From Otatea glauca (taxonomy: Eukaryota; Streptophyta; Magnoliopsida; Poales; Poaceae): DNA of 64,000 nucleotides. Below, in pieces: positions 10,401 through 20,963 of this stretch. The position numbers and the translations under genes were made by a program. How positions within the stretch are numbered: position 1 is the stretch's first letter; every line of letters starts with the position of its first letter. The stretch covers positions 21,165,336 to 21,229,335 of the forward strand of contig CM070722.1 of assembly GCA_036346275.1 (NCBI GenBank). The letters are read 5' to 3'. The notes below the pieces were generated by a model, which saw only the letters and a list, made by a program, of their open reading frames with translations, made no database searches and was not told where the DNA came from.

Positions 10401-12308
10401 GTCGGGTAGATTCTAGAACATGGCTTTGATGGCAACCGGGGATCAATAAACTTTAACGGTAGGCAAAACAGGGGTAATGATCTTCTGGACACAATATCAT
10501 GGCCACGACAAACCAAAATGGTTGGCGGCACAAGACGCCGCGCGGCGGTGGCAAAAAGGCGACGGTAACGAATATTAAATTTTTGGAGGATGAAACAGCA
10601 AAGGGAAAGTAAGCACCACGTAGAACGCGGAGACACGAACTCAACGGTATATCCAGATTTGGAAGCAACCCAACGGACAGATCACAAACTGTCGACGAAC
10701 GGCTGCTGAAGCCAATAGATCAAACGATCATAACTATTAAAATAATAGATTGATCCTAACCAAATTATACAGAGAGCTATCTGGGATCATTTGGCACAAT
10801 ATGAATTGAACGGATCTGAGTTTTACCTTCTGGATCAACGGGGAACGCGTGACGAAGTTTTTTGCCGTTGGAATGCAGTCTGATGGGGGAGGATTGATTT
10901 TTTGCACAAATCCCGAGGGTCAAACCTTGAGTTAGGGTGAGCACCGTGTAGAGGACATCAAGAGGAGTCTACAGAAAAAATTTCACTGTCAAACTCACAA
11001 AAACCGAGGAGAACGGGCAGCACCAAGATTTGAGATTAGAACGGCCGTAACTTTTGATTCCGCGGATGGAACTGCACCAAATTTGGTGGAGAGATAGATC
11101 TGACCATTAGGAACGAGATGACGTGGTTATATCTAAGAAAAACTCACTCAGCCAGCGAGGAACGTGATGCCGAAACCAGCCGACGAGAGGGGCGCCCGGG
11201 AGAGCTCGTCGACGTTGTAGGAGAAAAGGGTCGCCGGCGGTGCTCCGTTTGGAATTTTCCAAAACTGCTTCACAGAGGTGTTACAACCTTCATGGGGGTG
11301 CTCCACAAAAAATTTGAGGATGAACGGAGTTCGGGAGCGCCCAGTAGAGCTCGCCAAAGTTCTCACCGGAGTTGGAGAAAAAGGCTTGCCGAGGGAGCTC
11401 CGTTGCGATTCTGATGCTAATCTTTGAGTATGATGTGGGGAATGAGGAGAGGCGTCTAGGGTTCAATTCTCAGCTACAAAGGAGCAATGGATCAACGGGA
11501 AAAGCTCGCCGGAGTTATGACTGAAAACTGCCGGAGTTACTGTAGCTGTTACTGTTTATTTAATCCGAATTATTAAGTACCACCCATAAAATCGAAATAA
11601 ATATCAAACAACCGTTTAAAAAAAATTCGGGAAAAATCTGGAATGTGACCCACAGCCTTAGTAACACAAATAAAATATTATTACATAAAATAATAATTTT
11701 ATTCGTGTACAGTAAATACTTTTATATTGTTTTTAATATCTTTTTAATTTGGAAAATACTAAAACAACCCCAAAAATTCTAAGAAAATTCAGGGAGTTTA
11801 ATTAGGACATTTTGAGATCAACTAAAATATTTTGGTACCACCAAATATTTTATTTTTATATCCACATATATTTTTATTTTGTTAAAGCTTTCGGAAAGGC
11901 TTTAGAAAATATATAATTTGACAAATGTAGGAAATTTCGCAGAAATTCCCTTAGGTTTATTTATATTAAATAAGATAGTTTTAGCAAAACCAAATCTTTT
12001 ATTTTTAATTGATGAGACTTTTGGAAAGATTTTGAAATCAGGATTTTAACAAATAATGGGAAAATTCATCGAAGTTCCTTGTGATATATTTTTTTAAAAA
12101 AAATTAATTCCAACTTAAATAGGGTTTTTATTTTTTTTAAGGAAATAGTTTTAAGTTTTTCTAAAAATAGGCAAAAGTCTTTTTCTTTTGAACTCTAGAG
12201 AAATCCAGAAAATAAAGAGGAGACAAATAAACTTGAGGCAACCGATAAAAATAATAATTTAAAATATTTTTTTATCCTATTTTTGAAATGAAATTTTGGG
12301 ATGTTACA
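7454..12308 (-). mobile_element. solo LTR of a Tekay-related element, reverse orientation, 4855 bp
   Basis: Bounded by tgtcggg at 7454 and tgttaca at 12308, with flanking CCAAC (7449-7453) and CCGAC (12309-12313), a target duplication with one change. On the minus strand it starts TGTAACATCCCAAAATTTC and ends GGGGCCCGACA, like the Tekay LTR (TGTAACAC..CCGACA). Blocks at 7454-7540, 7690-7960 and 8100-8510 are reverse complements of Tekay LTR sequence near 5600-5697, 5220-5440 and 4680-5030. Elsewhere the two have diverged. There is no internal domain, primer site or polypurine tract, so it is a solo LTR left by recombination. Removing it rejoins the gag frame. The whole stretch is non-coding. 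Confidence 0.88.
10019..10110. repeat. short tandem repeat, unit about 15 bp
   Basis: Six or so degenerate units of the form aacgttaacgayggaac, each containing the palindrome GTTAAC or a near match. It is local to the solo LTR and I do not see it in the Tekay LTR copies. Confidence 0.8.
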
Positions 12309-13498
12309 CCGACTACCTGAACAAATTCACCCAATTGGCATGCTACGCACCAGAAGATGTAGCGATGGACAAGGCCAAACAATCCCGCTTCATGAAGGGA
12401 TTGAACACTGGGCTACAAGTGGGACTGATAACGTCGGGAAGATAAACGTCGGGAGTTGGACGACAACCGGAAGCGCAGAATGGCGCAACAAGGAGGTCGA
12501 CAGGGTCAGCAGAGGTAGACGACGACACCTCAACAATTCGTCCGATTTCAGCCCAGAGGCAGTGACAAGGCACCACTGCCGGCAAATCGTCTAGTGGGCC
12601 AGAATGTTCAAACTCCAGCCAGAATGATGGTACAAGCTGGAGGAAATTCCCAGGCAGCGGGAAGGCGTTGCTATCACTGCAACGAACTGGGACATTTCGC
12701 CAACAATTGCCCTAAGAAGGGAGGTGTCACCCCCGTTCGCTTTAACCTGGGGAACACACCTGCAAGGACTCCAGCGCCGAATGTGAATCGTGGAGCAACA
12801 TCATCGACAACTCCGTCTCAAGCAACTACGCGAGGCCGAGTCAACCACATCACCACGGATGAGGTCCAGAATGCTACGGACGTTGTACTAGGTAAGTTCC
12901 TAGTAAACTCAGTACCAGCTACTGTTTTATTTCATTCTGGAGCTTCACTTTCATTCGTTTCCCGAGATTTTGCTATTCGAAATGAATTTGATATTGTGCA
13001 TCTTAAATGTGTGCTTATAGTCCAATCCCCTGGATCAGAACTCCGATCCAAAGTAGGAAGTTCTGGGGTAAGACTAGTAATTAATGGAATAGAGTTCCTA
13101 GTGAACTTAATTATCCTAAATACCCAAACCCTGGATGTTATCCTGGGAATGGATTGGTTAACTAAGCACAAGGCAGTGTTGGACTACGGACGAAGAGTCA
13201 TATCAGTTGAGAGCCCGAGTGGGAAGAGGATTGAATTTGAAGCAAAAGCAGTGCGGGATGGACAGTTGATGGTCAACAGCTTGAAGACCGTCAGCTTAGA
13301 GGATATATCGGTAGTCAACGAATATCCAGATGTTTTTCCGGAGGATTTACCTGGAATGCCACCGGATAGGGATATCGAGTTTGTTATAGAACTTATACCA
13401 GGGACAGCTCCCATAGCTAAGAGACCCTACCGGATGTCCACATATGAGTTGGTAGAGATGAAGAAGCAGATTGAAGAGCTGTTAGAAAAAGGGTTATA
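12309..13498 (+). pseudogene. gag C-terminus and aspartic protease of the Tekay-type element
   Basis: Gag resumes with DYLNKFTQLACYAPEDVAMD and FMKGLNTGLQVGLI. A deletion and frameshift near 12430-12450 then join it to a basic segment (RRELDDNRKRRMAQQGG), with one in-frame stop near 12510. An open frame from 12594 carries the zinc knuckle CYHCNELGHFANNC (CX2CX4HX4C, about residues 26-39), then the retropepsin domain (about residues 90-205) with the flap/core ILGMDWLTKHKAVLDYG. The active-site motif reads LFHSGAS: the catalytic Asp is His (CAT at 12933-12935), so the enzyme should be dead. The frame enters the RT N-terminus (KRPYRMSTYEL) and shifts near 13497. Confidence 0.88.
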
Positions 13499-14926
13499 AG
13501 ACCTAGTTCATCGCCTTGGGGAGCACTAGTCCTGTTTGTCAAGAAGAAGGATGGAAGTTTTAGGATGTGTATAGACTATCATGCACTCAATGATGTGACG
13601 ATAAAGAATAAGTATTCGCTACCCAGGATTGATGACCTATTTGATCTGTTGAAATGAGTAGGAGTCTTTTCAAAGATCGATCTCCGATCGGGATACCATC
13701 AATTGAAGATCCGATCAGAGGATATACCGAAGACTGCATTTTCGTCAAGATATGAGCACTATGAGTTCACAGTTATGTCCTTTGGATTGACGAATGCACC
13801 AGCATATTTCATGAACTTAATGAATAAGGTTTTTATGGAATACCTGGATAAGTTTGTGGTCGTGTTTATAGATGATATCCTTGACTACTCCAAGACGAGG
13901 GAAGAGCACGCTGAACATTTAAGGCTAGTCCTTGAAAAGTTAAGGGAACAACAGTTGTTCGCTAAATTTAGCAAATGCGACTTCTGGAAAGATAAGGTTG
14001 AATTTCTTGGGCATTTAATGACTGCTGAAGAAGTTGCAGTAGATCCAAGCAAAGTAGAAGCAGTATTGCATTGGGAGCCACCGAAGTCGGTAACCCAAAT
14101 CCTTAGTTTCCTTGGAATGGCGGGATATTACCATCGTTTCATTGAAGGATTCTCTGCAATTGCAAGGACCCTTACCCAATTGTTAAAGAAGGAAAAGAAA
14201 TTCTTGTGGACATCAGAATGTGAAAAGATTTTCCAGGAGTTGAAGAAGCGGTTGACGTCAGCACCAGTATTGGTTTTACCTGATGTACATCAAAGCTTTG
14301 GCATTTATTGTGATGCATCGCGGCAAGGATTGTGGTGAGTATTGATGCAAAACAGAAAGGTAGTTGCATATGCATCGAGGCAATTGAGGCCACATGAGGA
14401 GAATTATCCAACCCATGATCTAGAATTGGCCACAGTAGTGCATGCACTGAAGTTATGGCGTCACTATCTCATCGGAAATAGATGTGAAGTGTATACAGAT
14501 CATAAGAGCCTTAAGTATATCTTCATGCAAGCTGACTTAAATATGAGGCAAAGAAGATGGCTAGAGTTGATTAAAGACTACAATGTTGGAATCCATTACC
14601 ATCCTGGTAAAGCCAACATTGTGGCTGATGCCCTGAGTAGGAAGAGCCACAGTGTAAATACACTGTTGGAATCAAGTCAGAGTGAGTTGAGTAAGGAATT
14701 TCAGAAAATGAGGTTGGAAGTAGTGACAAAAGGATTTTTGGCTACCTTGGAGGTAAAACCTACCCTGGAGGACCAGATTAGAGAAGAACAAAAAGATGAC
14801 GATAAGATCAAAAGAGTCAAGTCTAAGAAGGATGAAGGCAAGGCAAAGGATTTCAAACTGGATGATCAAGGCACTATGTGGTTTAAAGGACACATCTGCG
14901 TGCCGAACAACAAGGAATTGAAGTAG
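13496..14926 (+). pseudogene. reverse transcriptase and RNase H of the Tekay-type element
   Basis: After the frameshift near 13497 the frame reads IRPSSSPWGALVLFVKKKDG, then DYHALNDVTIKNKYSLPRID, FSKIDLRSGYHQL and the polymerase box VVFIDDIL (FIDD at 13865-13876). These are the palm and fingers motifs of Ty3/gypsy RT. RNase H follows (FGIYCDASRQGLW, then YTDHKSLKYIF and ADALSRKSH). In-frame stops lie at 13655-13657, 14336-14338 and 14924-14926. The last is probably AAG to TAG at the RNase H/integrase linker. Catalytic Asp residues of the RT are retained. Decay is light and mostly single-base, so most of the protein can be read. Confidence 0.92.
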
Positions 14927-15443
14927 TTAATCTTGGAGGAAGCTCATGACTCCAAGTATTCAATCCATCCAGGAAGTGCCAAAATGTACCAAGACCTGAA
15001 GGAAAGATTTTGGTGGCCAAGCATGAAGCGGGAAATTGCTGAGTATGTCGCATTATGTGACATATGTCAAAGAGTTAAAGTTATGCATCAAAGGCCAGCA
15101 GGATTATTGCAACCCCTAAAGATACCCGAATGGAAATGGGAAGAAATTGGTATGGATTTCATAACCGGTTTACTCAGAACTCAAGGAGGGTATGACTCCA
15201 TATGGGTTATAGTGGATCGTTTAACTAAAGTTGCGCACTTCATACCAGTAAAGACCACTTAGAGATCGGTTAGCAGAACTTTACATGGCAAGGATCGTTT
15301 GTCTGCACGGAGTACGAAAGAAAATAGTATCTGACAGAGGTACTCAAGTTACCTCAAGGTTTTGGGGTAAACTGCATGAGGCAATGGGTACTCGTCTAAA
15401 TTTCAGCACAGCATACCATCCACAGACAGATGGTCAAACTGAG
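14927..15443 (+). pseudogene. integrase N-terminal and core part of the Tekay-type element
   Basis: In the RNase H frame the sequence continues through the HHCC zinc finger: EEAHDSKYSIHPGSAKMYQ, then CDICQRVK. The catalytic core follows with GMDFITGLLRTQGGYDSIWV and VDRLTKVAHFIPVKTT. A TAG/frameshift at ~15260 intervenes; the core then goes on as ELYMARIVCLHGV and IVSDRGTQVTSRFW to YHPQTDGQTE. There the Tat B element interrupts it, with target duplication CTGAG at 15439-15443. The coding sequence resumes at 20964. Confidence 0.88.
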
Positions 15444-15985
15444 TCTCGACTTTTGTAGACGGCAATGAAATTATGGGGCAGACGCTAGATCTCAAACACG
15501 ATGGTCGCACAAGACATGGGATTATATAGGTTCAGGCTCTCACGGAGGAGATAATACCCTAGTCTGTCTTACCGAGATTATATTGCCGTATCCGGATCAG
15601 GGTTGCTCAAGGCGCAATGTGCTCTGGGCGATATGAGGTGTTCTATGCTCTAGGGATTGATGCCTATGTTGATGCCCGCTCTCTCCCTTATATACTGGGG
15701 GTGGTGCGGCTTACAGAGTTTCGATCGGTTAGGAGATCCCAATCGGTTACTAGATTCTAGTCAGTTACAGGATAGAGCTTACATCTTTACCTTCCTTATA
15801 AACGACTCGGATTGCAACAATATCTTTTACATCCAAATATATGTTCAACTATCTATGGGATGTACCCCGTAGCGCATGGCAACAAGGCCTAGTGCGGGGA
15901 TATCATCATGGGCCTTCCTCTTGGGCATATCCCCCCGGACGTCTCTGGGTCAATCATGGAGATACCCGGTTATATATATTCCACA
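15444..15985 (-). repeat. 3' LTR of Tat B
   Basis: It matches 20419-20963 nearly base for base (tcgacttttgtag at one end, tatatatattccaca at the other). The terminal TG of the plus-strand end is mutated to TC. It contains a copy of an ..atcggttag.. word repeated a few times near 15720-15760. No gene. Confidence 0.92.
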
Positions 15986-16417
15986 GTAGCCCCCGAGTGC
16001 TTCATGATCCGATCGCTATGTTTCCAATTAAATTTCTGCTTGAGTTGTCGTCCCTGACTTCTTGTTTGAGCTTTCGACTGGTTCTTTCATTCGGTTGGGA
16101 GGCTTCTTCTTACAGCGAGCGAATTATGAAGGACTCGAATATAACCCTTAATTTTCGCTTCAAATGAGCATAATCTTCTATCGTGCAGGCTTGTTGCGAG
16201 CTGCCTTGCGGACCTTTGCTCGTATTTCAAACATAGATTGGATATTTTTTACGCCCGAAGTTTTACTTCTCTTCGAGGATAATCACCGAACAGTCTTCGA
16301 GGTCGCCTTGATTTTCTGTGTCAACTCGTTTGCCGAAAATCTCCTTGTCTTCTGAAACTATATTAACTCCAAATCTCTTCGGCTCCTAACGCATTTACTT
16401 CATCTTTGCTGTCTTGG

Positions 16418-16427
16418 CTATAAAAGG
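16418..16427 (+). promoter_or_regulatory. TATA-like box ahead of the antisense ORF in Tat B
   Basis: ctataaaagg lies 75 bp before the ATG at 16502, a usual distance for a short 5' UTR. It points opposite to the host element. Inferred from sequence only. Confidence 0.5.
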
Positions 16428-16501
16428 CGAACCGGTGTTTGTAGAATGTATTCCTTCGCATTTTGTCTTCCGTTTTCTTGCCGCAAGTTTCTATCTTCGT
16501 C

Positions 16502-16717
16502 ATGCTGAAGTGGAGCGACTACGCGGCGGAGCAGGACCCCGAGCACGCCGAGCTTTGGGAGGACTTCGACCGCGCGATGGAGGAGCTGGCCGAGGAGAGG
16601 GCGGTGGAGCACGACCGCGCCGCCGTCTACGCCTTCTTTGAGATCTTCCCTGCCCTTTATAGGGCAAGGGAGGCGCTCGTGGCGGCGCTCGACCGTGAGC
16701 GCCGTGAGGAAGTCTAA
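16502..16717 (+). CDS. short antisense ORF between protease and 3' LTR of Tat B (71 aa, unknown function)
   Basis: A GC-rich open frame in an AT-richer region, on the strand opposite to gag. It starts MLKWSDYAAEQDPEHAELW and ends ALDRERREEV. It is highly charged and predicted alpha-helical, with long runs of A, E, R and D. An upstream in-frame ATG at 16463 would add 13 residues; I prefer 16502 because the strong coding bias begins there. A TATA-like box lies 75 bp upstream, and an A-rich aattaataataaaaaaag lies ~50 bp downstream. Antisense ORFs between pol and the 3' LTR are known in Tat-lineage elements (for example Grande), without a settled function. I recognise no domain. It is open with no lesion, unlike the element's gag. 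Confidence 0.5.
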   Translation: MLKWSDYAAEQDPEHAELWEDFDRAMEELAEERAVEHDRAAVYAFFEIFPALYRAREALVAALDRERREEV

Positions 16718-16929
16718 GTCTCCTGCCAATGTAATAGGATCCTTTCCTGGGCATAATGCCCAGGAAATTAATAATAAAAAAAGTAACTTTTTAAAGTGTG
16801 TCCATGACTGTCGCTTGATGTAATTTATACTTAGCTTGAGGCCCACCGAAGCTTGCATGGCTGTTCAATTTGGTGATGTCCGTGTCCATCTGCCGTAGAG
16901 CGTAACTTGGGCTTGACGTGAAATACACC

Positions 16930-17560
16930 GCATTTAAACTTGAGCGACTCTTGGCCGGTGATATCCATATCCGACTGGTGCAGGATACGGAGTTAGCCCC
17001 CTTGGAGCGTATCAGGATTTACATGGCTCTTGGCCAAGTGGCACCCATATCCGACTGGTGTAGGATAAAGCTTTAGCCCTCTTGGAGCGCATCAATTTTT
17101 CTGGCTCATACCGAGTGATACCTGTACCCGACTATTGTAGGATACAGCTCTGGTCCGTCTTGGGACATATCAAGGTTTTCTTGGCTCATGGCCAAGTGAT
17201 ACCCATATCCTTAGGACATATCTTAGGCTCGACTTGGAGCGTATCATGCTTACGTGGCTCTTGGCCGAGTGATACCTATATCCGACTGGTGTAGGATACA
17301 GCTTTGGTCCAACTTGGGACGTATCAAGGTTCCATCCGAGTGGTATCCGTACTCGTTTACTACGACGCACAGCTTTTCGACCCTCATAGGGCATACCATT
17401 GGATTTGTGCCCGTTTAGGCTCGACCCGTGATATATGATTCCGTCATGCGGTAACCACCTAACGACCCATCGTGGGGCATATCACGAGAAGTTATATTTT
17501 CTATCCAAGTTGGAGAGTACCCACGTCCCGTTTAACACGGTAAGTGGTAAAAACATCCCA
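16930..17560. repeat. degenerate ~75-80 bp tandem repeats in Tat B
   Basis: Units start gctcttggcc(g/a)agtgatacc, followed by atatccgactggtgtaggat and a cttggagcgtatca-type end. They are clear at about 16945, 17025, 17103, 17183 and 17257, and decay to partial units by 17560. Such arrays between coding sequence and 3' LTR are common in Tat elements. There is no credible ORF between 16718 and 17814. Confidence 0.8.
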
Positions 17561-17814
17561 TCGTGGGGAGCGACGCGTCCCAAACATGACTTGGTCAAGC
17601 CACGCTTGCCTTTGTGAGTCAGAACGTCTGGCCTGCAAATCATTTATGAGGAATTCAGAGGGACGAGACGTTTCGCAATCCTTTTTTCCCGCCGGTTCAG
17701 CGAAAACCTGATTTCCCCCCTTTTAAAGGTCAAACCAGGCGCTGCCGACGGTTCATCCCTTTAGCGCGCATTCCTGCTCTCTTCTGCTTCCCTGTTTCTT
17801 CGACTTATTCGCCG

Positions 17815-20369
17815 TTAGGGTTCCTCGCATTTTTCACCGCCGTAGATCTTTCTTTCGAAGATGTCTTCTCCTTCTTCCCGCATCGTGGTTGCTTCTGCTT
17901 GGATCTCCCTCCTCTCATCGGCTCCTTCCTGCAACTTGGCGAGCTCATGGTTCTCTCGGTCGCACTCCAGGGACCGCTTGACGTCGCTGTGAATAGTGAT
18001 GACGCTTCTTGGCCCTGGCATTTTCATCATTAAGTAGGTGTAGTGCGGGATGGCCATGAACCGAGCCAATCCGGGTCTTCCCAAGATGGCGTGATAGGCC
18101 ATCTCGAAATCCGCCACCTCAAAATTTATGTACTCGGTCCGATAGTTGTCCTTAGTGCCGAAGGTGACGGGCAAGGAAATCTGCCCGAGTGGAAGCGACG
18201 ATGCTCCAGGAATCACACCATGGAACGGCTGAGTGCTCGGCCTCAGCTCGGAGGGGGGAATGTTCATGTCGTTGAAAGTTTTGGAGAACAAGACGTTGAG
18301 TCCACTTCCTCCATCAATCAGGACCTTCTTGAGCCTCACGCTGCATATAACAGGGTCGAGCACCAGAGGAAACTTACCGGGATGTAGAACCCGGTTGGGG
18401 TGATCCATTCGGTCGAAGGTGATTGGTACCTCGGACCACCTCAGATATCGGGGAGTCGCTGGTTCCACCGCATTGATCTCGAGCGGTAAGCTTTTGCTTC
18501 TGCTTGGACTCGTATCTGGTGGAGCCCCCGTAAATGTAGTTCAACTCGTGCTCAAGCTCTTGAAAATCGTCTTCATCTAGAAGATCCTTCTTCTTGGACG
18601 TTTCATCCTTTGCTGGGGCTGGCTGCTTGTTGCTCTCCCGCACAAAACGCTTCAAGGTGAAGCAGTCCTTGGCGGCGTGTTTTCCTTTGGGATGGAAAGG
18701 ACAAATTGCTTCCATGATGGTGCTGTAATCATGCCCTTCCCTTCGCATGGCTCATGGCCGGACGCGCTCGGCCACTTCAACTAATTCTTCGCCCTTCCGC
18801 TTCTTATCTTTGTGCTTGGAGGACTCGGGCTTATCGCCCTTGTTCTTCTGATGTGGGCGATCTTCCTGGTGCTCGGCCAGGGCTTCTGAGGTCGTGGCGT
18901 AGCGGTCGGCCAGTGCGAACATCTCCTTCACGGAGGTCGGGGGTTTCCTAGACATTTTCTTAATTAGATCAGGGTCACTAACTCCTTTTTGGAAGGTTGC
19001 CACCACCACGGCTTCAGATACGTCCCTGATGGTGTTCCTCTTCTGCATGAGACGTCGGATGAAATTCCTCAGTGTCTCGTCCTTCTTCTGGTGCAACTGG
19101 TACAGGTCCCATGGAGTGCCAGGCCTCTCGTAGGTTCCCTGGAAGTTAGCAATGAATTGATCGCATAGATCGCTCCAGGAGTCCACCGAGTCGGCAGGGA
19201 GGCCCGTGAGCCACGCTTGAGTCAAGGGGGTAAGGTTGATGGGCAGGTAATTCGCCATCACATTCTGGTTACCCCCGGCCGCTTTGACCGCTAGGGCGTA
19301 TACCTGTAGCCAAGCTTCCGGATCTCGCTCACCGTCAAACTTGTCAATGCCTTTAGGTTGAAACCTTCAGGCCATACCACTCGGCGCAGCCGAGGAGTGA
19401 ATGCTCGAATCCCGTCGATGGATCTTTCTTCATGACGAGGGGGAGAGCGGCGCGGCGAGCCTCTGGCTCGGCGATGGTCGTCACTACGTCAGGGTGGAGT
19501 TCGGCGTGGCGAGTCCATGACTCGGCGATCGTCGTCGTCTCGACCCTAGCGATGGCGGTCTCTATGGTCGTTGTAGTCGTCGCACCTTCGATTGCTTCAC
19601 CGATCAAGGCCGGTGCCAAAACGCTCGAAGTCGTCGCAACGCCCGTGTCGCTCTTCCTCGTCCCGCTCCTGTCGTTTGGCGGTGATATCTTGGCGAGGTC
19701 GCGGTTGAGGATGCGGCGTGCGTCTCCGTCTGGTGGTGTGTGGCGCCGACTGTCGGTGTTCCGACTGGTTGCAGTCCAACTACTGGTGACATGGGTTGTC
19801 GCATGGGAGCGCGAGTGCGCTTCACCTACCGGCTTTTCCTGGTTTTGTTGGATTGCGGCCGCCATCACCATAGCCTTGATCTGGGCCACGATCGGGGCTG
19901 CCGGACTATCCTAGGCAATCATTGGGTCTAGCGTGTCGAGAAGCATTTTGGAGGCGACGATGTTCTGCATCGGCGTGCGGAAGACAGATTGGTCTCCCAA
20001 CCTGGACTGCAGGATATCTTCGCGGACATTGCGGCCGCGCGATCGAAGAGACAGCGCCGGCACATCCTTACCCTTACGAAGACGATCTTCTTCTGTAGCT
20101 TCCCTGTCTTCTTGTTGGAGATCGGTCCTCTGCTCCTCGATCGCGAAGACGCCACGAAGATCGCAACAGTTTTTCATTATGCTGACTGGTTCCCTGGATA
20201 AGTCAGAGCGGCATACCTGAGATGGTTTGACCCGATCTTTGCCAGATTGGATCTGGTTTTGGACCAGGCAGACAAGCTCTCCGTGCATATCTGCGACGAA
20301 GTCTAGACTTCCGAAGCGGAAAGCTTGGCCGGAGATGAAGGTGGCGATGAACCCGCCGATTGCTGCCAT
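17815..20369 (-). pseudogene. gag-protease polyprotein of Tat B, broken
   Basis: Starts at the ATG at 20369 (MAAIGGFIATFISGQAF), ~50 nt after the LTR. The leader part ends at a TAG at 19911-19913, then continues in frame (VAQIKAMVMAAAIQQNQ). It shifts frame near 19375 into the capsid domain, with ANYLPINLTPLTQAWLTGLP, FIANFQGTYERPGTPWDLYQ and RNTIRDVSEAVVVATFQKGV (19261-18752). An in-frame TGA follows at 18752. The next part has CPFHPKGKHAAKDC, a knuckle-like motif, then shifts near 18500. The protease has the motif VLIDGGSGLNVLF and ILGRPGLARFM. The frame ends EKCEEP at 17815 with no polymerase behind it. Confidence 0.88.
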
Positions 20370-20396
20370 CGAGTATATAGGAAAAGATTGAAGCGC

Positions 20397-20416
20397 TTCC
20401 CCTACCTGGCGCGCCA
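20397..20416 (-). other. primer binding site of Tat B
   Basis: The complement reads TGGCGCGCCAGGTAGGGGAA, two bases from the 5' LTR. It is the TGGCGC-type primer site usual in Tat/RIRE2-like elements. I cannot assign the tRNA with certainty. Confidence 0.7.
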
Positions 20417-20418
20417 AT

Positions 20419-20963
20419 TGTCGACTTTTGTAGTCGGCAATGAAATTATGGGGCAGGCGCTAGATCTCAAACTCGATGGTCACACAAGACAAGGGATTAT
20501 ACTGGTTCAGGCTCTTGCGGAGGAGATAATACCCTAGTCCTGTGTGCTGAGATTATATTGCTGTGTATCTGGATCTGGGGTTGCTCAAGGCGCAATGTGC
20601 TCTGGGCGATATGAGGTGTTCTATGCTCTAGGGCTTGATGCCTATGTTGGTGCCCGCCCTCTCCCTTATATACTAGGGGTGGTGCGGCTTACAGAGTTCC
20701 GATCGGTTAGGAGATCCCAATCGGTTAATAGATCCTAGTCAGTTACAGGATAGAGCTTACATTTTTACATTCCTTATAAACAACTCGGATTGCAACAATA
20801 TCTTTTACATCCAAATATATGTTCAACTATCTATGGGATGTACCCCCTAGCGCATGGCAACAAGGCCTAGTGCGGGGGATATCATCTTGGGCCTTCCTCT
20901 TGGGCTTATCCCCCCGAATGTCTCTGGGTCAATCATGAAGATGCCGGTTATATATATTCCACA
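20419..20963 (-). repeat. 5' LTR of Tat B
   Basis: On the minus strand it begins TGTGGAATATATATAACCGG and ends CTACAAAAGTCGACA. It is flanked by CTGAG and the primer site. It differs from the 3' LTR by scattered substitutions and a few single-base indels. Confidence 0.92.

Larger units (their letters stand above)
15444..20963 (-). mobile_element. Tat-type Ty3/gypsy element (Tat B), non-autonomous gag-protease derivative, 5520 bp
   Basis: Minus-strand element with 542- and 545-bp LTRs and a perfect target duplication CTGAG (15439-15443, 20964-20968). The primer site beside the 5' LTR reads TTGGCGCGCCAGGTAGGGG, and a ctcgggggctac polypurine tract abuts the 3' LTR (15986-15997, complement). Gag and protease are recognisable; RT, RNase H and integrase are absent. 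In their place are a tandem-repeat block and a short antisense ORF, an arrangement reported for Tat-lineage elements. The outermost base pair at 15444 reads TC rather than TG. Confidence 0.9.

Noticed and set aside
19432..19914. 160-codon plus-strand ORF with hydrophobic stretches
   Set aside because: Antisense shadow of Tat B gag leader and capsid; the apparent membrane segments come from codon bias on the other strand.
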